64,000 nucleotides of DNA from Reinekea thalattae (GTDB taxonomy: Bacteria; Pseudomonadota; Gammaproteobacteria; Pseudomonadales; Natronospirillaceae): assembly GCF_008041945.1 (NCBI RefSeq), contig NZ_VKAD01000001.1, forward strand, positions 186,001 through 250,000, written 5' to 3'. A program made the position numbers and the translations under genes. The notes below the pieces were generated by a model. It did no database searches. It saw nothing but the letters and a program-made list of their open reading frames with translations, and had not been told where the DNA came from. Positions 49,890 through 59,534 of the stretch are shown piece after piece. Positions within the stretch are counted from its first letter, which is position 1. Every line of letters starts with the position of its first letter.

Positions 49890-52094
49890 ATGGGCTTCGA
49901 AGCAGATGATGAAATCCTTCAGGACTTTCTCGTTGAGGCGGGTGAGATTCTTGAGCAGTTATCAGAACAGCTGGTAACCCTTGAGAATACGCCAGACGAT
50001 AAAGATCTGTTGAATGCGATATTCAGGGGCTTTCATACTGTTAAAGGTGGTGCTGGGTTCTTACAGCTGACAGAGTTGGTTGATTGCTGTCATGTTGCGG
50101 AGAATGTGTTTGATACCTTACGTAATGGTCTTAGATCAGTAGATGCTGATCTAATGGATTATGTATTAAGTGCATTGGATTCGGTAAATGGCATGTTCTC
50201 TCAAGTGCAAAATGGTGAGGCACTGACCCCTGCCGAGCCTGAACTGCTTGAAAAGCTGCATCACTACGCTAAGCCAGAATCCGAAACCGGTACTACGCCA
50301 CCACCGGCGCCTGAGCCTACTCAAGCTGCTGCGCCAGAACCAGAGCAGGCGGAGCCAGAGCAACCAGCGGCAGAAACCTCAGTAGAAGCGGGCCAGCCTG
50401 GTGAAGATATTACTGATACTGAGTTTGAGCAGTTATTAAACGCCATTACTCCAGACGGTAGTGCAAACAGCGCTGAACCATCTGTTGGTAGCGATTCTGA
50501 TGATGAAATTACCGATGATGAGTTTGAAGCCTTGCTCGATCAGTTGCATGGCAAAGGTAAGATGTCACAAAACCCATCAGAGCCTGAGGCAGTAAAAGAG
50601 CAAATGGGTGAGCCCGTTGCATCGACGCCGGCACCGGAGTCTGCACCAGCGAAAGAAAAAACCAGCAGTGATGAAATTACTGAAGACGAATTTGAAGCCT
50701 TATTAGACGAATTACACGGTAAAGGTAAATTTGGTGCTGACGCTGCACCTACGCCAGCGCCTACTAATAACGCACCGGCTGCGCCTGCTCCGGCAGCAAA
50801 ACCTGCGGCACCCGCAGCGCCAGCCAAACCCGCCGCACCAGCAGCAGCTTCTAAGCCAGCGGATGCTAAACCGAGTGCGCCAGCGCCAGCTAAAGCCGCC
50901 GCAAAAGCACCAGCGCCATCCAGTCAAGATACAACGGTGCGTGTTGATACGCAGCGCCTTGACGACATTATGAATATGGTCGGCGAGCTTGTCTTAGTGC
51001 GTAACCGTTTGGTGCGCTTGGGCGGTGAGCTAGAAAACGAAACGCTGCAAAAAGCAGTTGCGAACCTCAATGTGGTGACGGCTGATCTGCAAACTTCGGT
51101 GATGAAAACCCGAATGCAGCCGATCAAGAAGGTGTTTGGTCGATTCCCTCGTGTTGTTCGAGATCTAGCGCGTAACCTGAAAAAAGAAATTAACTTAGAG
51201 TTGGTTGGTGAAGAAACCGACTTAGATAAAAACCTAGTGGATGCCTTGGCCGATCCGCTTGTCCACCTTGTGAGAAACTCGGTTGACCACGGTGTTGAGC
51301 TACCTGAAATCCGTGAAGAGAAAGGCAAGCCGCGCACCGGTAAAATTGTTCTTTCTGCAGCCCAAGAGGGTGATCACATCCTATTGACCATCAAAGATGA
51401 TGGCGGTGGTATGGATCCGGATAAACTTCGAGCCATTGCTGTTAAACGTGGCGTTATGGATCAGGATGCGGCAGATCGACTATCGAACTCAGAATGTTTT
51501 AACTTAATTTTTGCTCCAGGCTTTAGTACTAAAGATGTGATTTCTGACGTCTCTGGTCGAGGCGTGGGTATGGATGTTGTTAAAACCAAGATTTCACAGT
51601 TGAACGGCACCATCGATATCGACTCGGTGATGAATGTCGGTACCACAATCAGTATTAAAGTGCCGTTAACGTTGGCGATTATGCCAACGCTTATGGTGAT
51701 GTTGGAAGATCAAGCCTTCGCGCTGCCGTTGGTCAGTGTGAATGAAATTTTCCATTTGGATTTGTCGCAAACCAATGTGGTTGATAATCAGGAAGTTGTG
51801 TTGGTTCGTGGTAAGCCAATCCCTCTGTATTACTTGAAGCGCTGGTTAATTAATGATCAAGCCTATGCCAATGTTGAAAATATAGAGGGTCACGTTGTTG
51901 TTGTTTCTGTGGGTACTCAAAGTGTGGGCTTTGTGGTTGATCAATTAGTTGGTCAAGAAGAGGTAGTTATTAAGCCACTTGGTGAAATGCTTCAAGGAAC
52001 GGATGGTATGGCAGGTGCTACTATTACTGGTGATGGCCGTATTGCTTTGATTCTTGATATTCCAAGCCTATTAAAAGCACACGTAAAAAAATAA
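49890..52094 (+). CDS. cheA: Chemotaxis histidine kinase CheA
   Basis: A 734-residue kinase. The P1 HPt domain has its phospho-His at residue 49 (FRGFHTVKGGAGFL). A linker of about 130-340 holds three copies of an acidic helix (full copies near 205-224 and 260-279, IT-DEFEALLD-LHGKGK, and a short one near 173) and a Pro/Ala-rich stretch. P3 starts near DDIMNMVGELVLVRNRL. The ATPase has NSVDHG, DDGGGMD and GRGVGMDVV. The C-terminal CheW-like domain ends SLLKAHVKK. The repeats may dock CheY (inference). Confidence 0.95.
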   Translation: MGFEADDEILQDFLVEAGEILEQLSEQLVTLENTPDDKDLLNAIFRGFHTVKGGAGFLQLTELVDCCHVAENVFDTLRNGLRSVDADLMDYVLSALDSVNGMFSQVQNGEALTPAEPELLEKLHHYAKPESETGTTPPPAPEPTQAAAPEPEQAEPEQPAAETSVEAGQPGEDITDTEFEQLLNAITPDGSANSAEPSVGSDSDDEITDDEFEALLDQLHGKGKMSQNPSEPEAVKEQMGEPVASTPAPESAPAKEKTSSDEITEDEFEALLDELHGKGKFGADAAPTPAPTNNAPAAPAPAAKPAAPAAPAKPAAPAAASKPADAKPSAPAPAKAAAKAPAPSSQDTTVRVDTQRLDDIMNMVGELVLVRNRLVRLGGELENETLQKAVANLNVVTADLQTSVMKTRMQPIKKVFGRFPRVVRDLARNLKKEINLELVGEETDLDKNLVDALADPLVHLVRNSVDHGVELPEIREEKGKPRTGKIVLSAAQEGDHILLTIKDDGGGMDPDKLRAIAVKRGVMDQDAADRLSNSECFNLIFAPGFSTKDVISDVSGRGVGMDVVKTKISQLNGTIDIDSVMNVGTTISIKVPLTLAIMPTLMVMLEDQAFALPLVSVNEIFHLDLSQTNVVDNQEVVLVRGKPIPLYYLKRWLINDQAYANVENIEGHVVVVSVGTQSVGFVVDQLVGQEEVVIKPLGEMLQGTDGMAGATITGDGRIALILDIPSLLKAHVKK

Positions 52095-52116
52095 TAGTAA
52101 ATAAAGAGGTACGCAC

Positions 52117-53157
52117 ATGTCGATTAAGGTTTTAATCGTCGATGATTCATCTTTCTTTCGCCAGCAAATTAAAACCATAATCAACTCCGATGCGAGACTT
52201 CGAGTTGTTGGTGAAGCTGCAAATGGGCGAGAGGCAATTGAAAAGGCTGAAAAGCTTAAGCCAGATGTAATCACAATGGATTACGAAATGCCGATGATGG
52301 ATGGCATCACCGCAGTTCGTGAAATCATGAAGCAGCATCCCACCCCGATTTTGATGTTTTCTTCGCTAACACTACAAGGCGCGCGAGTAACGCTCGATGC
52401 ATTAGATGCTGGTGCAGTTGATTTCCTGCCTAAAAGTTATGAGCGAGTTTCGGGTAATACCGATTCGTTAAAGAAAGTTTTAATTGAAAAGCTGATTACC
52501 ATTGCTAAACCATCAACGGCATCTCGTTCTGGTTTAACAACATCCACTACGCCGCCGCCAAGTCGTCCTAGCAGCAGTGCTAAAAAGTATCCGCAGCGTT
52601 TTGAATTAGTGATGATTGGTACCTCAACTGGCGGTCCTGTGGCATTACAAAAGGTACTTACGCAGCTGCCTGCTAATTTCCCAACACCTATTTTGCTAAT
52701 TCAACATATGCCAGGCTCTTTCACTGGCGCTTTTGCAGCTCGCTTGGATAGTCAGTGCCAAATTAATGTCAAAGAAGCGGAAGATGGCGATACTATTCAG
52801 CCTGGAACCGCTTATTTGGCACCCGGTGGCATGCAAATGATGCTGACTGCGAAAAATAAGTTGAAGGTATTGGAAGGCGATGCGCGACTAAACTATAAGC
52901 CTTCGGTTGACCTAACCTTTGGCAGTGCCACCAAATACTATGGCAAAAACGTACTTGCCATTGTTATGACGGGCATGGGAGCTGACGGTCGCGAAGGCGC
53001 TCGTTTGTTAAAGCAGTCTAATAATGTTATTTGGGCTCAAGAAGGCAGTACTTGCGTTATTGATGGCATGCCATCTGCAATAGTTAAAGCAGACTTAGCA
53101 GATGAAGTCGTTCCGCTACAAGATATACCGCAACGTATGGTCACCGTGGTGTCCTAG
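52117..53157 (+). CDS. cheB: Chemotaxis glutamate methylesterase CheB
   Basis: A 346-residue protein: receiver domain (VLIVDDSSFFRQQI, ITMDYEMPMMDGI, and KSYER) and, after a Ser/Pro-rich linker near 140-160, the methylesterase. Catalytic Ser lies in MIGTSTGGPVALQ, His in LLIQHMPGSFTGAFA and Asp in MTGMGADGREGARLLK. It removes methyl groups from chemoreceptors. No cheR is adjacent in the window. Confidence 0.94.
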   Translation: MSIKVLIVDDSSFFRQQIKTIINSDARLRVVGEAANGREAIEKAEKLKPDVITMDYEMPMMDGITAVREIMKQHPTPILMFSSLTLQGARVTLDALDAGAVDFLPKSYERVSGNTDSLKKVLIEKLITIAKPSTASRSGLTTSTTPPPSRPSSSAKKYPQRFELVMIGTSTGGPVALQKVLTQLPANFPTPILLIQHMPGSFTGAFAARLDSQCQINVKEAEDGDTIQPGTAYLAPGGMQMMLTAKNKLKVLEGDARLNYKPSVDLTFGSATKYYGKNVLAIVMTGMGADGREGARLLKQSNNVIWAQEGSTCVIDGMPSAIVKADLADEVVPLQDIPQRMVTVVS

Positions 53158-53264
53158 TGGCAACTTTTAGCCGGAACGTTAGTGATGCTAGCCGTAAGGC
53201 TGGCTGATCCATCTGCAATATCTGATTGATGTATTTTTGACGTATTGCAGAACAAGGACATTTA

Positions 53265-53996
53265 ATGATCGCAATTTTCGGATTGCTTTTAGCCTGGCTG
53301 GCGTTATATGGCAGCCTTATGCTAGAAGGCCATTCATTAGCTGTATTGTCCGACTCCAACGCCGCCTTGTTCGTTCTCGGTGGCTGTGTCGCCAGTGGTT
53401 TGATCCATTTTAGATTGACCACGTGGCAACTCGTTTGGCGTCTCTTCCCAGCAATTTTTTGGTTCCAAGATCGAAACCAAAAGGTTGTTGCACAGCAGTT
53501 GGTAGAGTGGGCTCAACAGGTTCGCCGTGATGGTTATGTCAGTTTGGATGCGCAATCTAGCCAGCAGACGGACGAATTCCTTCGCTTTGGCCTACAGTTG
53601 GTCGCCGACGGTGTTCAGCCTCATAGCCTAAAGCAAAGTTTGAACGCTCGTATTCAATCCCGAGAAGCGCAATGGCTTTTGGTCGCCAGTTTCTTTGACG
53701 CATTGGCCTATTACGCAATCTGTATTGGCGTGCTGGGCTCGTTGATTGATGGTGCTTTTTATCTGGATACTTCATTAAGCCAAGGTTGGCAGAGTTTGCA
53801 CTCGCTAATCACTGTATTCACGCCTGTTATTTATGGCATTGCACTGTCTACGGTATTTCTAAAACCTGTTGCGGGTAAATTTCGTTCAGAGTCTCTTATT
53901 CATCGCCAGTTTGAAAGTATGGTGTTGGATGGGTTTGTCGCGATTGCAGAAGGCGAAAGCCCGATAGTGATGCAGCGCAGGTTAGATGAGTATTAA
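53265..53996 (+). CDS. motC: Diverged MotA/MotC-like flagellar motor protein
   Basis: A 243-residue inner-membrane protein in the motC position after cheB. MotA-type signals are FGLLLAWLALYGSLMLEGHSLAVLSDSNAALFVLGGCVASGLI at the N-terminus, the loop LVEWAQQVRRDGYVSLDAQS and the C-terminal TPVIYGIALSTVFLKPVAGKFR. The sequence departs from MotA in many conserved places. The partner motD, normally next, is missing here, so it may be a stator half that pairs with a MotB elsewhere, or a relic. Confidence 0.65.
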   Translation: MIAIFGLLLAWLALYGSLMLEGHSLAVLSDSNAALFVLGGCVASGLIHFRLTTWQLVWRLFPAIFWFQDRNQKVVAQQLVEWAQQVRRDGYVSLDAQSSQQTDEFLRFGLQLVADGVQPHSLKQSLNARIQSREAQWLLVASFFDALAYYAICIGVLGSLIDGAFYLDTSLSQGWQSLHSLITVFTPVIYGIALSTVFLKPVAGKFRSESLIHRQFESMVLDGFVAIAEGESPIVMQRRLDEY

Positions 53997-54275
53997 GTTA
54001 TTGGTTCTGGTTTAAGTTATTGATAATTAAAGTTTTTTAGTCAAAATGGCTGCAAACTGAGTAAGTTTGCATATTTAGTTACATATTTTTTTGTAGCTGC
54101 CGATATTATCAATGTAACGGCAGTTTTATGCGCTTGTGCATTGTCGATTGATGGTCTCGTTGTTGTGAAAATAGAGATTAATAAACTGAATAACCACTTA
54201 GTGCATTTTATTGATGGGCAGATCGGTAAGAGTCGTTCTGTATCTAAAAAGAAGTCTCGAGTTAATGGGTGTGGT

Positions 54276-55049
54276 ATGAGAATTTGGTCTGTAGCAAATC
54301 AAAAGGGCGGGGTCGGTAAAACAACCTCGACTGTTTCGATTGGCGCGCTTCTCGCGGAGCAGGGCTATCGCGTTCTTTTGTTTGATCTTGATCCACAAGG
54401 GTCGCTAACGAGTTATTTTGGTTTAGATCCTGATGAAGTATCTCCCAGCGCTTACGATCTGTTTATGCATCAAGGCAATATCAAAGCCGACTTAGTCAAG
54501 CCTATCTTGGTTGATACGCCGGTTGAGGGGATGAAAATAATTCCAGCCTCTACTGCTTTGGCAACCTTAGAAAGAAATGCCAGTAAACAGGATGGTCGAG
54601 GCTTGGTGGTTTCTAAAACCTTGGCTAGCCTGTGGGATGACTTTGATTTTGCCATTATTGATACGCCACCGTTGCTGGGTGTTCTGTTAATTAATTCATT
54701 GGCGGCCTGTCAGAAATTATTAGTGCCGGTACAAACTGAATTCCTAGCAATAAAGGGTTTAGAAAGAATGGTAAACACCATTCAGATGGTGATGAAATCG
54801 CAGCGCCGAGAAATGGACTACATGGTTATTCCGACGATGTTTGACCGCCGAACTCAAGCGTCAGTGAAAAGTTTGCATACATTACGCGAGCAGCATGCCG
54901 GCAATATTTGGCAGTCTGCTATTCCTGTCGATACTAAATTACGCGATGCCAGCCGATTAGGTAAAGCGATTAGCCAGCTAGATCCAGACTCTCGCAGTGC
55001 CAGAGCCTATACTCAATTGGTTAAGAATTTAATGGAAACATCGAACTGA
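54276..55049 (+). CDS. parA: ParA/ParC-family ATPase of polar chemotaxis clusters
   Basis: A 257-residue ParA ATPase: MRIWSVANQKGGVGKTTSTVSIGALL with a deviant Walker A, LFDLDPQGSLTSYFGL and FAIIDTPPLLGVLLINSLAA. The Met at 54276 starts exactly where the family starts; the frame is open 45 codons upstream but that part has no similarity. In Vibrio and Pseudomonas this ATPase positions chemotaxis arrays at the pole. It follows cheB and motC as in Pseudomonas. Confidence 0.88.
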   Translation: MRIWSVANQKGGVGKTTSTVSIGALLAEQGYRVLLFDLDPQGSLTSYFGLDPDEVSPSAYDLFMHQGNIKADLVKPILVDTPVEGMKIIPASTALATLERNASKQDGRGLVVSKTLASLWDDFDFAIIDTPPLLGVLLINSLAACQKLLVPVQTEFLAIKGLERMVNTIQMVMKSQRREMDYMVIPTMFDRRTQASVKSLHTLREQHAGNIWQSAIPVDTKLRDASRLGKAISQLDPDSRSARAYTQLVKNLMETSN

Positions 55050-55158
55050 GCATACGACGCCCGGTTAGTTGAATACGAAAACGGAACAAACATAAAGACT
55101 TGAGCCTCTCATGAGATGGAACATTGAGAGTGGTTGAATTCAAAAGTAAGACGCTGTT

Positions 55159-56433
55159 ATGAACAGAGATAAGCTCACACCAGATACAGAAGTACTGACA
55201 CAAACCGCAGGCAGTCGCCTGGCGGTGATGTCGTATTTGGATGACATGCTACATGAAGCGACGACCCAGGCAGAAGAAGAGGAATGGGTTGACGATTCTA
55301 TACTGGCGTTGACGATTGTTAAGCCGGAGTCGGCGCCTGTGGCGCAGCCAGAAACAGTCGAGCAGGTCGAAGAGCCCGCTGTGCAAGCTGATCAGGAACC
55401 TGTGGAAGAGCTAAGCGCACAGGCTTTCGAAGCATTACACGAGCCTGAAGAACTTGTTGCTGAGCTAGAACCTGAAACATTTGTAGCACCAGAGCCAGTT
55501 GAGCCTGAAGTCGAATTACAGGCAGAGCCAGAGCAGTCAATTGAAGAGTCGCATGTCGCTGAATTTGACATGGCCCCTGAACCGGAGTCGGAAGCTGCAT
55601 TAGAAGCAGAACCACAGGCTGTCGAAGCTGAACTAGCAGAGCAAGATCTGTCAGATGAGTGGTTGTTAGACCCTGAAGTTCAAGCTAAGGCGAATCGCCA
55701 GTTAGCGACACCTCAAGCTGAGCCATTGGCCGCCGTTGAGATGGAACCAGAAGCCGTTGTTGAGCAGCCTGCTGTTGAACAACCTGTAGTTGAGCCGCAG
55801 GTTGATGTTATAGAGACGCCGGCAGCTATAGAGACACCGCAGGTTGAAGCCTTCGTTGTAACGCCTGAGCCAATAGTAACGGAACCAGAAGTCGCCGAGC
55901 CGGTCGATTATATCGACCCAGAAGAAGATTTTGATATTGCTGGAGTTGACTTACAAGCTGCTTCGGCCGTGCCTAGCTGGCAAGAAAACGGCCAGCCAGA
56001 GTGGGGACAAAGTCGGTTTGATTGTCTAGTCTTTACTGTGAATGGGCTAAAGCTCGCTGTGCCACTGGTATTGCTGGGCAATATTCACCCGCTGGATCGT
56101 GAGTTGACCTATCTTTACGACCAACCCGATTGGTTTTTGGGTTTGTTGCCGATCCATCAGGGGCGCAATATTCGAGTCGTAAATACAACGGCTTTGGTGA
56201 TGCCAGAAAAATGCACGGAAGACGATAAGGATAATTTGAAGTTTGCGGTCAGTATGCACAACTCAGATTGGGCGTTGGGTGCAGACTCTATTGAAGGCTC
56301 TATTTCGTTAGACCCTGAAATTGTTAAATGGCGTTCTAACCGGACTTCGCGGCCATGGCTTGCAGGTACTGTAACGTCAGAGATGTGTGCATTGATCGAC
56401 ATCGACGGCTTTGCCGGGATATTAAAAGGTTAA
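55159..56433 (+). CDS. parP: ParP-like CheW-domain protein with acidic linker
   Basis: A 424-residue protein. The N-terminal 25 residues (MNRDKLTPDTEVLTQTAGSRLAVMSYLDDML) are followed by a long Glu/Pro/Val-rich acidic stretch (about 50-265), and a C-terminal CheW-like domain (from QSRFDCLVFTVNGLKLAVPLVLLGNIH to ALIDIDGFAGILKG). Its place between parA and cheW matches ParP, which links ParC to chemoreceptor arrays. I infer the function from position and layout; the linker itself shows no motif. Confidence 0.78.
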   Translation: MNRDKLTPDTEVLTQTAGSRLAVMSYLDDMLHEATTQAEEEEWVDDSILALTIVKPESAPVAQPETVEQVEEPAVQADQEPVEELSAQAFEALHEPEELVAELEPETFVAPEPVEPEVELQAEPEQSIEESHVAEFDMAPEPESEAALEAEPQAVEAELAEQDLSDEWLLDPEVQAKANRQLATPQAEPLAAVEMEPEAVVEQPAVEQPVVEPQVDVIETPAAIETPQVEAFVVTPEPIVTEPEVAEPVDYIDPEEDFDIAGVDLQAASAVPSWQENGQPEWGQSRFDCLVFTVNGLKLAVPLVLLGNIHPLDRELTYLYDQPDWFLGLLPIHQGRNIRVVNTTALVMPEKCTEDDKDNLKFAVSMHNSDWALGADSIEGSISLDPEIVKWRSNRTSRPWLAGTVTSEMCALIDIDGFAGILKG

Positions 56434-56640
56434 GGCAGAACTGCTTGGTTAAGTGGCTGCTATTTTTAGAATTGACCAACGAAGAATAGATTGACGTAAA
56501 TACGGCTACCAATCCACCGGTGCTGCTATATAGCGAGATCAGTCCTATCGTTAGTGAATATTAGGATCATTAGACTGATATAGCGCAGGTTAAACCAACC
56601 TAGGCTATAGTAATTACATTCGAGTTGCGGAGGAAAACAA

Positions 56641-57120
56641 ATGACCACTCAGACAGCTAAAGGCGGTGAAGATCCAATTCTTCAGTGGGTGACATTTCGT
56701 TTAGAAAATGAAACGTACGGTATTAATGTTATGCAGGTTCGTGAAGTCTTACGCTACAGTGAGATTGCCCCGGTACCTGGTGCGCCATCCTATGTGATTG
56801 GTATTATTAACCTTCGCGGTAACGTTGTTACAGTGGTTGATACTCGTGAGCGCTTCGGCTTGCAAACCACAGATGTGACTGACAATACGCGAATCGTTAT
56901 CTTGGAAACTGAAAGTCAGGTTGTTGGCATTTTGGTTGATGCTGTCGCAGAGGTTGTTTATTTACGTCAGTCAGAAATCGAGGTTGCGCCGAATGTGGGT
57001 AACGAAGAAAACTCTCGTTATATCCAGGGTGTGAGCCATAAAAATGACGAGCTATTGATTCTTATTGAAATCAAAAACCTGCTGACTGAAACAGAATGGG
57101 CGGAAATCGCCGACCTGTAA
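56641..57120 (+). CDS. cheW: Chemotaxis adaptor CheW
   Basis: A 159-residue CheW fold: LQWVTFRLENETYGINVMQVREVLRYSEIAPVPGAPSYVIGIINLRGNVVTVVDTRERFGL, then VGILVDAVAEVVYL and YIQGVSHKNDELLILIEIKNLL. It couples CheA to chemoreceptors. A GGAGG site lies seven bases before ATG. The 207-base gap before it has no promoter that I can defend. Confidence 0.95.
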   Translation: MTTQTAKGGEDPILQWVTFRLENETYGINVMQVREVLRYSEIAPVPGAPSYVIGIINLRGNVVTVVDTRERFGLQTTDVTDNTRIVILETESQVVGILVDAVAEVVYLRQSEIEVAPNVGNEENSRYIQGVSHKNDELLILIEIKNLLTETEWAEIADL

Positions 57121-57183
57121 TTTATCTTGGCTTGAATCCTGCTAAGTACCCATAGATGTGTCAATTTTATGGAGACGACAATT

Positions 57184-57639
57184 ATGGTGATGCTTGGCGG
57201 GATTCAACTTTCAATTATTGAGCTAGTACTTTCTTCTTGTTTAGCGCTGTTCGCGTTAATCACACTTTTTTCCTTACATCGTATCTCACGTTTGCAAGCG
57301 CAACTGGCGCATCTGCATGACGAGGCTTTTCGTGAAATCAAAATGGTCAATCAGGGCGCTATTGGCTTGGGTCGACGTTTTTCTCATTTAGAAAGCAATA
57401 TGAAAAATCGTGCAGCTGCTGTTGCAGCACCGGTTGAGCCTGTTTCTGCAACCCAAACACAAGAGCCAGAAATGACGGCGCAGGCGTTTGAAGCTTATCG
57501 TCGACAAGCGATGGCCGAGAGTGAAGCGGTAGAGCAAGCCTCTGTGCAAACTGCACAAAAAGCAGCACCGACTCGGCGTTTTAAAACGGTTGCTGAGCAG
57601 TCTTTATCTCGCTGGATGAATGAGCAAAAAATGGCTTAG
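57184..57639 (+). CDS. DUF2802 protein of the chemotaxis operon
   Basis: About 151 residues from the ATG at 57184, which GGAGACGACAATT precedes; an ATG five codons upstream overlaps that site. A transmembrane helix (IIELVLSSCLALFALITLFSL) is followed by a short coiled coil and a conserved basic segment (LGRRFSHLESNMKN). DUF2802 proteins occur after cheW in many flagellated gammaproteobacteria; their role is not established. Confidence 0.82.
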   Translation: MVMLGGIQLSIIELVLSSCLALFALITLFSLHRISRLQAQLAHLHDEAFREIKMVNQGAIGLGRRFSHLESNMKNRAAAVAAPVEPVSATQTQEPEMTAQAFEAYRRQAMAESEAVEQASVQTAQKAAPTRRFKTVAEQSLSRWMNEQKMA

Positions 57640-57783
57640 TAGCTAAGACCATAAAATAGGCTGTCATTAAATGCATAGCTACTTGCTGAGCAACATTAGG
57701 ATGTCAGTCGTCAACTCACCGACGCCCAGTAAACAACTGGGTGTCAGCGGTTTAGGTTGCTGATAGTCGTTAGCCGCAGAGTG

Positions 57784-58089
57784 CTAGCTAATATTGCTGA
57801 TTTCAACGCCAACTAAGAAGCGTGTTTCATCATCATATGGATCGCAGCGAACCACTTGGCCTTTACTGCTCATGGGTTCAAATTGAGCGTTGGGGGAGGG
57901 GATGTCGATGGTGACTTCGCTACCCAGTGTGAGTGGCTCGGTGGCAATAATAGACATGCCGGTGGCGCTTAAATCGTGGCAGATCACATCGATAGGTTGC
58001 GAGCCTTGTGAGTGAAGCTTCGCGGTGGAATTGAGTTGCATCCGAATAAAGTCTCTTTTCTCTTCAAAGTCTCGGTCAGTGTGGCCCAT
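57784..58089 (-). CDS. PilZ-domain protein
   Basis: A 101-residue PilZ domain: EEKRDFIRMQLNSTAKLH carries the RxxxR-like c-di-GMP motif and CHDLSATGMSIIATEPLTLG the D-x-S-x-x-G motif. The C-terminal DPYDDETRFLVGVEIS completes the fold. The expected RxxxR is only partly kept (KRDFIRMQ), so binding should be tested. It lies convergent with the chemotaxis operon and divergent from the response regulator. Confidence 0.85.
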   Translation of the reverse strand: MGHTDRDFEEKRDFIRMQLNSTAKLHSQGSQPIDVICHDLSATGMSIIATEPLTLGSEVTIDIPSPNAQFEPMSSKGQVVRCDPYDDETRFLVGVEISNIS

Positions 58090-58251
58090 ATAGCCTCCCT
58101 CAAGTTTTGAATGTTAACCCTTTGATAGATAAACGCAGCTGAGTGCCGATTGCAAAGTCATAGTACTAGCAGAGCGTCAAAGTACAAATAGTTGCGTTCT
58201 TTTTCGAGTATAGCTAAGTTGCATCTATATTCTTGGTATTTTGACTATAAA

Positions 58252-59439
58252 ATGACAACGAAAGATTCAACGCTTTTAATCGTTGAGGATGAACCTGCGT
58301 TACGTCAATCATTGGTGGCGTTTCTCGAAGACAGTGGTTATCGAATTCTACAGGCAGAAAACGGCAGCGATGGTTTAGCTGTGTTCGAACAAAAGCGTCC
58401 CGATCTTGTTATATGCGATTTACGTATGCCAGGTATTGATGGCTTAGAGCTGTTAAAGCGTATTTCGAATGCCTCCGCCTGTACGCCGGTTATCCTGCTC
58501 TCTGGCGTCGGTGATATGAAGGATGTTGTTGACGCCATGCGCTTAGGCGCAGCAGATTATCTGATCAAGCCAGTCGTCGATTTACGTGTTCTAGAATGCG
58601 CCATAGATCGCGCCATAGACCGCTCCTGCCTGTTACAAGAAAATATTCAATATCGACAAAAGCTGGAACAACGCAACAAAGAATTGCAAGAGCATGTCGA
58701 TCGCTTAAAGCTCGATTTGCAAGCAGGCCGAGCGGTGCAGCAACAATTATTACCGAGCGAGCCGTTACTTATTGCCGACTACCGCATTTCATTCGATATG
58801 GAGCCGTCGTCCTATTTAAGCGGTGATCTGGTTGATTATTTTAAGCTCTCGGATGACGTTTTCGTTTTCTACATTGCCGATGTTTCCGGCCACGGAGCCA
58901 GTTCAGCACTGATTACCCTGCTGATTCAAAATCAAATCAGTTTATTGTTATCGCATTACAATTCTGGCGCTTGTGCGGCGGTGCTTAACCCCAGCGAACT
59001 GCTAAGCCAGATCAATCAAGAACTGCTGAAAACGGATACCAGTAAGCATGCAACACTGTTTTATGCCGTGTTTGATATCGTAAAACACAGCTTAACCTAT
59101 GCCTCAGCGGCCTGCTTCCCTGGGCCCATTATCTGCACGGAGCAGAAGTGTGAAATGCTCGAGCCCGAAGGGCTTGCGGTTGGGCTATTTGAAGACGCAA
59201 CCTATAGCAATCAAACGCTTGATATGACCGGTGTTCAGAGCATTGTGTTGTTGTCCGATGGTATGTTTGAACTTATGGATGAGCCCAGTTTGGCAGAAAA
59301 AGAAGCGAGGTTGCTTGAGATAGCAGGCCAACCTGATCATACTATGCATCATTATTTATCTGAGCTGCGTAACAACGGCAAAACAAAGCACGCACCAGAT
59401 GACATTACCGTGCTCACGGTTGAAAAGTACCGCAACTGA
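58252..59439 (+). CDS. rssB: RssB-type response regulator with PP2C phosphatase domain
   Basis: A 395-residue protein. The N-terminal receiver is STLLIVEDEPALRQSL, LVICDLRMPGIDG with the phosphoacceptor and ADYLIKPVVDL. A coiled coil follows near 130-165, then a SpoIIE/PP2C domain (SGDLVDYFKLSDDVFVFYIADVSGHGASSALITLLIQNQ, LLSDGMFELMDE, and DDITVLTVE). In Pseudomonas RssB with the STAS protein RssC forms a partner-switching pair (family knowledge). The start at 58252 fits the receiver fold. Confidence 0.88.
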   Translation: MTTKDSTLLIVEDEPALRQSLVAFLEDSGYRILQAENGSDGLAVFEQKRPDLVICDLRMPGIDGLELLKRISNASACTPVILLSGVGDMKDVVDAMRLGAADYLIKPVVDLRVLECAIDRAIDRSCLLQENIQYRQKLEQRNKELQEHVDRLKLDLQAGRAVQQQLLPSEPLLIADYRISFDMEPSSYLSGDLVDYFKLSDDVFVFYIADVSGHGASSALITLLIQNQISLLLSHYNSGACAAVLNPSELLSQINQELLKTDTSKHATLFYAVFDIVKHSLTYASAACFPGPIICTEQKCEMLEPEGLAVGLFEDATYSNQTLDMTGVQSIVLLSDGMFELMDEPSLAEKEARLLEIAGQPDHTMHHYLSELRNNGKTKHAPDDITVLTVEKYRN

Positions 59440-59534
59440 TTCAGGTTATATTTAATAAGGTTGTTTATTGATATAGCCGGTCAATGATTCATCATTGCGG
59501 TTAAGAAGTATCAAGCAATAGGGTGTAGCAATGT

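Noticed and set aside
54060-54110. Possible sigma-28 promoter before parA
   Set aside because: GCCGATAT is present but no TAAA-type -35 lies at the proper distance.
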